Numbered from the stretch's first letter, positions 1 to 5,176 are shown. The stretch is 6,958 nucleotides of DNA from JAAYEB01 sp035306725 (GCA_035306725.1 DATGNN010000207.1:1-6958); one strand, 5' to 3'. Numbers and translations: made by a program. The notes: generated by a model from the letters alone, not told the origin.

Positions 1-77
1 TTAATCACTGGATAACTCATGTTCTGAAAGTTAATAAAATTAGTATTGCAGGTAATTGGAATCAATGTGAATAATAA

Positions 78-665
78 TTACTTTGTTTCGGAATTATTGT
101 TTTGTGAATCGATTTGTGTCTGGACGCATTCAACAATATTCCTGACCTGTAATTTGTCCAGAGATATTTTTGCCTGGGCAGTCCATTTGGGCTTGTAAGT
201 TACCTCAGCACCGGCATCTCCAATTTCATGTTTGATGCATGCTTCAAGAAATTTTTTGCTTTTTGGGGACTTTTTAACATATTTAATCAATTGGTTGACG
301 AGTCTGTTTATGGCTTCCTGGGTAGCAGTTTGAACAGCCAGATCCAGTGCTGGTTTTGTTGCAGAGCCATTTGCGAAAACTGAAGGCAGGTCTTTTTTTG
401 ATGGTTTAACAGGCGGTTTTTTATCTGTAAAAGTCCAGGTGTTGTCGGTTTTTAACCAGATAGTACGTCCGTCATCTATTGTGATATACTTATCTTCCTC
501 ATCACCTTCAGTAATTGTGAATTTTGTATATCCCCATGTGCTGTCGGGATGTAAAACCACATCTTCTCCATCATCCAAGGTTAATATCATATCGTTGGCA
601 ATGATGGTTGAAAAGGAAAGAACGATTATTATAACAACGCTGAACATTTTGAATTTGAAATTCAT
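78..665 (-). CDS. Predicted secreted protein with twin DDG-W repeats, function unknown
   Basis: The 195-residue product has a typical signal peptide (lysines at the N-terminus, hydrophobic residues 8-19, likely cut after IIA at 23), so it is probably periplasmic or extracellular. Two copies of a short repeat follow at about 27-48 and 60-80, each with the pattern T-[LI]-DDG-x3-[VW]-L-x2-D-x-TW. This resembles short repeats in periplasmic proteins of unknown function such as DUF3157, but that link is from memory. A proline/lysine linker (81-94) leads to a helical C-terminal part (104-185) with two cysteines (143 and 180) that could form a disulfide. The start at 665 is chosen because AAGGAG lies seven bases upstream. 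The frame extends to 698, but that longer start would put 11 residues before the signal peptide and lacks a ribosome-binding site. The gene stands alone on the minus strand. A weak -10 (TATATT, 703-708 on the minus strand) precedes it. Confidence 0.82.
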   Translation of the reverse strand: MNFKFKMFSVVIIIVLSFSTIIANDMILTLDDGEDVVLHPDSTWGYTKFTITEGDEEDKYITIDDGRTIWLKTDNTWTFTDKKPPVKPSKKDLPSVFANGSATKPALDLAVQTATQEAINRLVNQLIKYVKKSPKSKKFLEACIKHEIGDAGAEVTYKPKWTAQAKISLDKLQVRNIVECVQTQIDSQNNNSETK

Positions 666-671
666 TGATGT

Positions 672-678
672 CTCCTTT
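672..678 (-). promoter_or_regulatory. Ribosome-binding site deciding the start at 665
   Basis: On the minus strand the bases just upstream of the ATG at 665 read AAAGGAGACATCA, a near-ideal Shine-Dalgarno core about seven bases from the start. This supports 665 over the upstream in-frame ATG at 698. Confidence 0.75.
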
Positions 679-811
679 GAAGAAAAAAAACAGAACATTT
701 TTAATATAAGAAATATTCATCATTAAAACGAAAATCTTTTTTGTGTCAGTAACATGCAGCAAAAACAGGTAATTGTGATTAAGAGCATTTTGAGAGCAAT
801 ATAGAGCAGTC

Positions 812-840
812 TTGAGATATGAATGATATTTATGTATAAT
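812..840 (+). promoter_or_regulatory. Strong sigma70-type promoter candidate
   Basis: TTGAGA at 812-817 matches the -35 consensus at five of six bases, and TATAAT at 835-840 is a perfect -10, with the ideal 17-base spacer. Transcription would begin near 847, leaving about 245 untranslated bases before the glycosyltransferase at 1093. It is the best promoter match in the window and could drive the 1093-3904 gene group, a small RNA, or a leader ORF. Confidence 0.6.
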
Positions 841-1092
841 AATGGCTTTGGTCTGGTTAAGATGGCGATTCGTGAAAACCATTTTAGTGCTGGTATGTTG
901 ATATCTGTTTTTAAAATTGGTTGTGAAATGATTTGAAGTCGGGTTCAGGTGATAAAGCAGTAATTTTCCCGAAACTGATTACAGATAATTTATTAATTAA
1001 AGTACGTAAATTCTTAAACGATGGAAATAATAGTTTTTCGTGTTATAATAATTGATATTTTAAATTGATCAATAAATGGATTTGGATTTTAA

Positions 1093-2028
1093 ATGCTTGT
1101 AACATCAATAATTATCGCATCTCATCGTGTTGATTATATATCAGGAGTGTTGATTCCTCTTTGCGAAGCAGCTCCTGGAACAGGATTATATGAGATTATA
1201 GTGGTAACAGATTACCCAAATGGCCAGTTTCAGATAAAATACCCCATGGTTAAATGGTTTTATACTAATAATAAAAGCATAAGTGTAAAAAGAAATATCG
1301 GAATTAAACAGGCCAGAGGCGAATTAATTGCTTTCATCGATGATGATTGTATACCTGACCTGCAATGGGTTAATGAAGGTACGACATATTTGAGAATACA
1401 CAGGGATTGTGCAGGAGTTGAAGGATTTACATCAATAGAAAAAAGCAGTCAAATTTCGCCCAGTAATATTAATTATAAAAGACTCGAAAAACCAGGATTC
1501 AGAACTAATAATATTTTTTACAAAAAAACTATAATTGAGGAAATTGGCGGGTTTGATGAAAGGTTTTCGGTACAAAGAGAGGATATGGATCTTGCTTTTA
1601 GAATATTAAAAAAAGGATTCAAAATAGATTATAGTACTGCAATTAGAGTGGTACATCGCTTAAGAAAAGGTGAATGGTATGATCATTTAAAAAGCTGCTG
1701 GAACAGGAGGTTTGATCCATTGCTTTATCGTAAGCACAGGAAATTATACAGAAAATATGTTAGTTCGCCGTTCCCGCCCAGTCTGCTGTTATTGTTTATC
1801 GGATATATTTTGATAATTCTGACCTGGGATTATCCTGTTCTTTTCAAATGCACTGTTTTTTCAAGCATGTCTGTATTGTCTGGATCTGTCATTAAACGTG
1901 TCAGTAAAGCGAGAAAGAGGATTGTTTTGATTTTAAGAGAGGTCTTGATCTTGCTGATAGCTCCGATCGTACTTTTTGTTGCGCTGTTTTATGGAAATAT
2001 CAGATATCGATCGTTTCTTTTTGTTTAA
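1093..2028 (+). CDS. Family 2 glycosyltransferase with C-terminal membrane segments
   Basis: The 311-residue product transfers a sugar from a nucleotide donor, probably at the inner face of the cell membrane during surface-polysaccharide or glycolipid assembly. The GT-A fold begins at residue 4 with SIIIASHR. A metal-binding DDD (83-85) sits inside ELIAFIDDDC, GGFDERF is at 152-158, and the catalytic-base type ED is at 163-164 in REDMDLAFR. A histidine typical of the C-terminal metal site is at 188 (VVHRLR). Two hydrophobic segments (about 228-246 and 278-300) separated by a very basic loop suggest membrane anchoring. It lies 44 bases before a second glycosyltransferase gene, so the two probably act in one pathway. 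The ribosome-binding site is weak: only a TGGA-like run precedes the ATG. The sugar and acceptor cannot be told from sequence. The family call is very secure. Confidence 0.93.
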   Translation: MLVTSIIIASHRVDYISGVLIPLCEAAPGTGLYEIIVVTDYPNGQFQIKYPMVKWFYTNNKSISVKRNIGIKQARGELIAFIDDDCIPDLQWVNEGTTYLRIHRDCAGVEGFTSIEKSSQISPSNINYKRLEKPGFRTNNIFYKKTIIEEIGGFDERFSVQREDMDLAFRILKKGFKIDYSTAIRVVHRLRKGEWYDHLKSCWNRRFDPLLYRKHRKLYRKYVSSPFPPSLLLLFIGYILIILTWDYPVLFKCTVFSSMSVLSGSVIKRVSKARKRIVLILREVLILLIAPIVLFVALFYGNIRYRSFLFV

Positions 2029-2072
2029 GATGAAAAACCAGATATGATTGGGGCATCAGTAAATTCCAGATT

Positions 2073-3104
2073 ATGAAAATAGCTCTTGCAAACAAATATT
2101 TACCTTCATGTAATCCCAATGGGGTTTCTGTTCAAGTACACATTCTTGCAAAGGCACTCGTAAAGAAGGGGCACAAAGTAACTTGTTACAGTTTCAGTGA
2201 AAAGCCTTCTGATGCGAACTATGATCATGTTAAATTATCATGGGGAACATCATCCAGAATATTACGGAAATTTATTCCTGCCAGGAAATTTAAAGAAATT
2301 AAAACTGACCAATATGATATAGTTCATTACCACGGTGACGATTATTTATGTAGAGGGGCTCCAAACAGGGTAAGAACTTTCTACGGATCAGCTCTTCAGG
2401 AAGCGATTAATGCTACCAATCCGGCTCGTTTTTTTTATCAGGCGCTATTCTATTTATTTGAATGGATTTCAAGTCTGAAAAAGGGGACATCTGTTGCTAT
2501 TTCCAAAAATACAGTATTTAGCCTTCCTTTGATCAGACTCCAGATTTCATGTGCAGTTTCTTTGGAGCAATTTCATCCGGGAAAACAAAAGACACCTTAT
2601 CCATCTATTCTTTTTGTTGGAGATCTTGATAGCAGAAAAAGGGGGAAACTGCTTTTATCTGTTTTTGAAAAAGAGGTGTTACCTGAATATCCGGAGTGTA
2701 TTCTGACTGTTGTTGGTTCCCGGAATTGCAGCGGTTCGAATGTAAGATATTGTGGAAATATCCCTGTTACTGATCTTATTGAAGAATATCAAAAATCCTG
2801 GATTTGTTGTATACCTAGTTCCTATGAGGGATTTGGTGTACCAGCAATTGAAGCAATGGCATGTGGAACACCGGTTGTTGCAACCCGGAATGCAGGAATA
2901 AATGAGATTATTACAGATAAACTCAATGGACGTTTGTGTACAGGTGAAACTCTTGGTAATACTATCAACGAAACGTTGTCGGATTCAGCCCTGCGTCAGG
3001 CTTTAATATGCGAGGGAGTACAATACTCTAAAAAATTTGATGTTTCCATTATCGCTTCAGAGTATGAAAAACTATATGAATATTTAAAAACATTTGAACA
3101 TTAA
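2073..3104 (+). CDS. GT-B glycosyltransferase, GT4-like
   Basis: The 343-residue product is a retaining-type sugar transferase of the GT-B fold, likely cytosolic or membrane-peripheral. The N-terminal domain opens with MKIALANKYLP and a GVSVQVHILAKAL acceptor-side motif (17-29, the usual GG-hxxhh-AxxL position). The C-terminal donor domain starts near 178 with ILFVGDLDSRKRGKLLL, whose basic residues normally contact the donor phosphates. The diagnostic EX7E pair is E252 and E260 in YEGFGVPAIE, followed by AMACGTPVVAT and the NAGINEII loop (273-280). The length is slightly short for the family (usually 350-400), but both domains are complete. The ribosome-binding site is poor, with a GGGG run about 20 bases upstream of the ATG. 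It probably works with the upstream GT2 on the same glycan. Its substrate is unknown. Confidence 0.93.
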   Translation: MKIALANKYLPSCNPNGVSVQVHILAKALVKKGHKVTCYSFSEKPSDANYDHVKLSWGTSSRILRKFIPARKFKEIKTDQYDIVHYHGDDYLCRGAPNRVRTFYGSALQEAINATNPARFFYQALFYLFEWISSLKKGTSVAISKNTVFSLPLIRLQISCAVSLEQFHPGKQKTPYPSILFVGDLDSRKRGKLLLSVFEKEVLPEYPECILTVVGSRNCSGSNVRYCGNIPVTDLIEEYQKSWICCIPSSYEGFGVPAIEAMACGTPVVATRNAGINEIITDKLNGRLCTGETLGNTINETLSDSALRQALICEGVQYSKKFDVSIIASEYEKLYEYLKTFEH

Positions 3105-3160
3105 TAATAAAAAATACTCCTAATTATTAAATAAGCGATTTCACAGGAGCCAGGTATAAT

Positions 3161-3904
3161 ATGTTATTGAGATTTTTCGTGTTAAGTATTTTAATGGTTG
3201 TTTCAGGTGTTTTTTCAGAAAAACTGAAAATGTATCTTTGTCTTGATGAAATGATATCTGCAGGCTCAGACAGTAATGGTTTACCAACCAAACTTGTATA
3301 TGGGTATATAGATGGCATAAAAACAGAATGTATGTCTGAATACGAATTCAGAGAGAGTTTTTTTAAAGAAGAGTTTTCAAAGGAAAATTCAGTACATGAA
3401 AATAGTCAGAAAATTGTTGAAAAGCGGGAATCATTTAATGCTAATGCAATTTCAGAAAAAAAGAATCTGAAATCGGCTGATTTACGTGGATTTGATCTGA
3501 AGGGAGTGGATCTTTCTGAAGCAGACCTTCAGAATGCTAATCTGGAGTCTGCCGATCTGCGAGATGCAGATCTTAGTAATGCTAATTTATCAGGAGCTAA
3601 CCTGGAGTTTTCTTATCTGAAAGGTGCGAATCTTTCTAATGCGGATCTTACCGGGGCAAATCTGAAAAATGCTTACTTACACCAGGCTGATCTTACTGGA
3701 GTTAAAGGTTTTAATCTGGAGCAGTTACGAATTACTCAAACAGTATACAATGCAAAACTTGAACCTGAGCTGCTTGAAACAGCAAAAAAAGAATGCCCAA
3801 ACCGATTTACTGATCCTGGTTCTCAATGGAAATGCAAATATTATTCACGAATTGATTCGATTATTCCTGAAGAAAAACGGGCAAACAGGCGATCTTTTAA
3901 GTAG
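3161..3904 (+). CDS. Secreted pentapeptide-repeat protein
   Basis: The 247-residue product begins with a signal peptide (hydrophobic 2-15, likely cut after VFS at 19), so it should act outside the cytoplasm. That is unlike the well-known Qnr/MfpA gyrase-protecting pentapeptide proteins. A charged spacer (60-100) precedes about 16 uninterrupted A[DN]LXX repeats (about 102-181), enough for four turns of a right-handed square beta-helix. The C-terminal tail (182-247) is non-repetitive, with cysteines 212 and 225 placed for a possible disulfide; two more cysteines are at 27 and 57. AGGAG at 3145-3149 lies 11 bases before the ATG. The gene follows the glycosyltransferases by 56 bases in the same direction and may be cotranscribed, though nothing in it points to glycan work. 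Its role is probably structural or protein-binding. The repeat fold is certain and the function unknown. Confidence 0.9.
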   Translation: MLLRFFVLSILMVVSGVFSEKLKMYLCLDEMISAGSDSNGLPTKLVYGYIDGIKTECMSEYEFRESFFKEEFSKENSVHENSQKIVEKRESFNANAISEKKNLKSADLRGFDLKGVDLSEADLQNANLESADLRDADLSNANLSGANLEFSYLKGANLSNADLTGANLKNAYLHQADLTGVKGFNLEQLRITQTVYNAKLEPELLETAKKECPNRFTDPGSQWKCKYYSRIDSIIPEEKRANRRSFK

Positions 3905-4156
3905 AACTCAAAGATTAACGTTTTTACTGAACAGGTTTTACCTGAATTATACGATTTCTTTATGCGATCTGTTTCGCGAACTTTTAATAATTACCAATTA
4001 ATTATTAAATACAAATTCAATAGGCAAGGAAGGTTCGGCTGCGCGCGCCTTTGCTGTTGCAGTTTTGTATCCCGACTAAAATTGCAACCGTTTTCGGGCA
4101 GGTATCATTTTGAATTTAGAATTATGAATCAGACGCTCTACTATTCTTGTTTATTT
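3905..4156. other. Intergenic stretch with hairpins and a GC-rich patch
   Basis: No gene is supported here. It contains a small CAGGT/ACCTG hairpin (3932-3944), an eight-base palindrome TTCGCGAA (3973-3980), an AT-only stem (3984-3992 with 4000-4008), a GC-rich patch at 4022-4050 including CGCGCGC, and an 11-bp stem at 4056-4088. The plus-strand frames crossing it (for example 3962-4165) lack ribosome-binding sites and read like noise. Confidence 0.55.
4056..4088. other. 11-bp hairpin of unknown role
   Basis: GTTGCAGTTTT (4056-4066) pairs with AAAATTGCAAC (4078-4088) across an 11-base loop, all Watson-Crick except one wobble. A second tiny CCG-TTTT-CGG hairpin overlaps its right end at 4088-4097. 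There is no T-tract on the plus strand after it, so a terminator is doubtful. It could be a structured RNA element or the end of a mobile sequence. Confidence 0.4.
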
Positions 4157-4402
4157 CTAGTCTAATATCTCCAATCGGGGGGGGGGCGGCACTCGGAACT
4201 CAGGGTCGGTACCGATTCTGAATTCATCCCTCTCAACTATATTCAATTTACAGGAAAAACTGAAAAAGAGCCGTGAGATATAACCTTCAAAGTTATAAAG
4301 CCCTTTCTGCAGTAGTTTCGTTTTCGCATGCTCATCGTAAATTAATTGTCTCCATTTCTGTTTAACGTCTTTTCTCACAATTAAAGTAAAAATATTTTTC
4401 AT
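4157..4402 (-). CDS. Doubtful 81-residue reading frame
   Basis: This minus-strand frame is not recognised. It starts MKNIFTLIVRKD and has a basic, helix-prone first half (residues 9-35). No ribosome-binding site is visible before the ATG at 4402. Its last 20 or so residues cross the anomalous GC-rich segment, including a ten-base homopolymer read as prolines, so the C-terminus is probably not native. It could be the 5' remnant of a gene truncated by insertion of the GC-rich segment, a small real gene divergent from the one at 4531, or chance. The upstream region shared with 4531 contains an inverted repeat (4439-4453). Confidence 0.25.
   Translation of the reverse strand: MKNIFTLIVRKDVKQKWRQLIYDEHAKTKLLQKGLYNFEGYISRLFFSFSCKLNIVERDEFRIGTDPEFRVPPPPRLEILD
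4177..4186. repeat. Ten-G homopolymer tract
   Basis: Ten consecutive G residues stand in otherwise AT-rich DNA and are followed by CGGC. Tracts of this length are prone to slipped-strand mutation and to sequencing error. It lies near the 3' end of the doubtful minus-strand frame and not at a start or promoter of a firm gene. Confidence 0.9.
4206..4215. repeat. Ten-base perfect palindrome in GC-rich segment
   Basis: TCGGTACCGA is its own reverse complement. Together with the adjacent ten-G tract it belongs to a locally GC-rich patch (4177-4215) in AT-rich surroundings. No known binding factor is recognised. Confidence 0.6.
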
Positions 4403-4438
4403 TGTTACTTGGGTTTTCTTCTAAAAGACGATCTTGTT

Positions 4439-4453
4439 GGATTACATTAATCC
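4439..4453. promoter_or_regulatory. Inverted repeat, possible operator
   Basis: GGATTA-CAT-TAATCC is a perfect 6+3+6 inverted repeat about 19 bases upstream of the sigma54-type element at 4472. It is placed where a dimeric regulator could act on the small gene at 4531 or on the divergent frame ending at 4402. The role is inferred from symmetry and position only. Confidence 0.4.
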
Positions 4454-4471
4454 TCAAAACTGTGATCATTT

Positions 4472-4487
4472 TGGCATGCAAAATGCA
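4472..4487 (+). promoter_or_regulatory. Sigma54-type -24/-12 promoter candidate
   Basis: TGGCATG-CAAA-ATGCA fits the RpoN pattern TGGCACR-N4-TTGCW with the invariant GG and GC dinucleotides at the correct spacing. The two deviations are T for C after TGGCA and A for the first T of the -12 box. Predicted transcription would start near 4498, shortly before the ribosome-binding site at 4514. An RpoN promoter would need an enhancer-binding ATPase and appropriate upstream sites, which are not identified here. Confidence 0.5.
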
Positions 4488-4513
4488 ACCAGATATAAGC
4501 AGTAATTTTCTTT

Positions 4514-4521
4514 GAGGAAGG
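4514..4521 (+). promoter_or_regulatory. Ribosome-binding site favouring the start at 4531
   Basis: GAGGAAGG ends directly against the ATG at 4522, too close for that codon, but lies nine bases before the in-frame ATG at 4531. Confidence 0.6.
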
Positions 4522-4530
4522 ATGTTTCAA

Positions 4531-4737
4531 ATGGGCAAGACCAAATATGAAAAAGAGTCTGAAACAGATTTAAAAACGATAAACAGGGAATTTTGCAAAA
4601 TATGGGACTGTCCCCGTTTAAAGATAAAGTATCCCTGTATTCGTTGCCCTGTCCTTACCGACCTGTCAGCAATGGCAAAGGCGCTTCATATTGAAGAACC
4701 GTTATGGCGAAGATCCATTTTTGTCAAAGCGGCATGA
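4531..4737 (+). CDS. Small four-cysteine protein, function unknown
   Basis: The 68-residue product has cysteines at 22, 27, 36 and 39, spaced C-x4-C-x8-C-x2-C, within FCKIWDCP...YPCIRCPV. Four cysteines in this span could bind zinc or an iron-sulfur cluster, though the spacing matches no family I recognise. The N-terminus is charged and the C-terminus (45-68) helix-prone. There is no signal peptide or membrane segment. GAGGAAGG (4514-4521) abuts the ATG at 4522 but is well placed for the ATG at 4531, so the shorter start is preferred. It appears to be a self-contained unit, with a sigma54-type element upstream and a terminator-like hairpin seven bases past the stop. A decayed partial copy follows at 4810, which suggests a duplicated family and supports the frame being a real gene. 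Confidence 0.65.
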   Translation: MGKTKYEKESETDLKTINREFCKIWDCPRLKIKYPCIRCPVLTDLSAMAKALHIEEPLWRRSIFVKAA

Positions 4738-4743
4738 AATAGT

Positions 4744-4766
4744 TCAGCCGGTTTAAAGCTGGCTGA
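4744..4766 (+). terminator. Terminator-like hairpin after the four-cysteine gene
   Basis: TCAGCCGGT (4744-4752) pairs with GCTGGCTGA (4758-4766) as a nine-pair stem with two wobbles and a five-base loop, starting seven bases after the stop codon. It is followed by CATTTTAACATTT, a broken T-rich run, so termination may be inefficient. Confidence 0.55.
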
Positions 4767-4809
4767 CATTTTAACATTTCATTCGGGCTGATATTTCCCT
4801 CTGCTTCAG

Positions 4810-4908
4810 ATGCTCAAAATGGGCAAAAACGTTACAGATGAGCACAGTCAATTAATCTTGCGCTTAAGATTTAAATAAAACCGGAAATTTTGCAAAATTA
4901 ACCGATAA
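4810..4908 (+). pseudogene. Decayed partial copy of the four-cysteine gene
   Basis: Two blocks match the gene at 4522-4601 in the same order. Around the start, ATGCTCAAAATGGGCAAAAAC aligns to 4522-4542 at 16 of 21 bases, with both ATGs nine bases apart as in the intact gene. Further on, AACCGGAAATTTTGCAAAAT (4879-4898) aligns to 4582-4601 at 18 of 20, encoding NRKFCKI against NREFCKI. The in-frame product is MGKN...RFK, a stop at 4876-4878, NRKFCKINR, and a second stop at 4906-4908. The distance between blocks differs by nine bases, a multiple of three. The middle is diverged, with a gapped match over GATTTAAA (4868), and the second half of the gene is missing. A duplicated and eroded paralogue is the best reading; chance similarity in AT-rich DNA is the alternative. 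Confidence 0.45.
4886..4899. repeat. 14-bp perfect palindrome, recurs in variant form nearby
   Basis: AATTTTGCAAAATT is fully self-complementary. The first 13 bases recur at 4589-4601 inside the four-cysteine gene, and a version with one extra central base (AATTTTGACAAAATT) is at 5065-5079 over a candidate -35. The copies may reflect gene duplication, protein binding, or both. Confidence 0.55.
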
Positions 4909-4913
4909 GCTGG

Positions 4914-4938
4914 AAAAAGCCTTTGTCAGAGGTTTTTT
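4914..4938. terminator. Rho-independent terminator, possibly bidirectional
   Basis: AAAAAGCCTTT (4914-4924) pairs with AGAGGTTTTTT (4928-4938) around a three-base GTC loop, giving an 11-bp stem with two wobbles and a U-tract on the plus strand. The A-run makes it usable from the minus strand as well. It sits just after the second stop of the decayed gene copy, where that gene's transcript could once have ended. Confidence 0.55.
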
Positions 4939-5026
4939 AATTGTTTTATATAATAAACCCACAATAACTTTTTATCGAATACATCTGTTATGAAATGGGA
5001 AAAAGGATGAATTACTAATCGAGAAT

Positions 5027-5036
5027 AAAGGAGAGG
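5027..5036 (+). promoter_or_regulatory. Orphan Shine-Dalgarno sequence
   Basis: AAAGGAGAGG is the strongest ribosome-binding match in the window but serves no recognised gene. Five bases on, TTG at 5042 opens only four codons, ending in a TAATG stop-start overlap with an 18-codon frame (5056-5112). It may be a relict or a regulatory mini-ORF. Confidence 0.35.
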
Positions 5037-5068
5037 TTTTTTTGAATCACGGATAATGATTGAAAATT

Positions 5069-5097
5069 TTGACAAAATTCCAAAATTTATATATCTT
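5069..5097 (+). promoter_or_regulatory. Sigma70-type promoter candidate for the 5256 gene
   Basis: TTGACA at 5069-5074 is a perfect -35. A 17-base spacer leads to TATCTT (5092-5097), matching four of six -10 positions. The -35 lies inside the palindrome AATTTTGACAAAATT (5065-5079), a position where a bound repressor would block RNA polymerase. Confidence 0.45.
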
Positions 5098-5142
5098 TTT
5101 CAGATAATTTAATTAAATTTTAGAATATGGACAAATAAGTAA

Positions 5143-5176
5143 CAGTGTGATCCTTCGGGTTTCAGGATCTGCACTG
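5143..5176 (+). promoter_or_regulatory. Bulged 12-bp hairpin in the leader of the 5256 gene
   Basis: CAGTGT (5143-5148) pairs with GCACTG (5171-5176) and GATCCT (5149-5154) with AGGATC (5164-5169). One T is bulged (5170) and the loop is nine bases, TCGGGTTTC. No T-tract follows, so it is not a terminator. If transcribed from the promoter at 5069, it would lie about 40 bases into the leader and 80 bases before the start codon, where an RNA-level control element could sit. Confidence 0.45.

Larger units (their letters stand above)
666..1092. other. Divergent intergenic region, AT-rich, no clear gene
   Basis: This stretch of about 430 bases separates the minus-strand secreted protein from the plus-strand glycosyltransferase. 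It contains a strong plus-strand promoter candidate at 812-840 and a second isolated TATAAT at 1044-1049 without a convincing -35. It also holds a 24-codon frame (862-936) with no clear ribosome-binding site. The longer frames in it read like noise. Its length and the early promoter leave room for a long leader or a small RNA, but no recognised RNA family is visible. Confidence 0.6.

Noticed and set aside
439..726. Plus-strand 95-residue frame opposite the secreted protein gene
   Set aside because: It is antisense to a gene with a signal peptide, repeats and a good ribosome-binding site; composition is low-complexity (serine runs).
571..882. Minus-strand 103-residue frame
   Set aside because: It overlaps the secreted protein gene in another frame, has no ribosome-binding site and reads as noise.
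3669..4001. Plus-strand 110-residue frame
   Set aside because: It is a shifted frame of the pentapeptide-repeat gene that runs past its stop; no start signal.
4041..4088. Integron-type attC site
   Set aside because: The GTTGCAG and CTGCAAC-like arms resemble but do not meet the GTTRRRY/RYYYAAC core pattern, and no integrase or cassette structure is present.
4868..4990. Start-less frame reading KTGNFAKLTDKLEKAFVR and onward
   Set aside because: It looks protein-like but has no start codon, begins after a stop at 4865-4867, and overlaps the terminator and the decayed gene copy in another frame.
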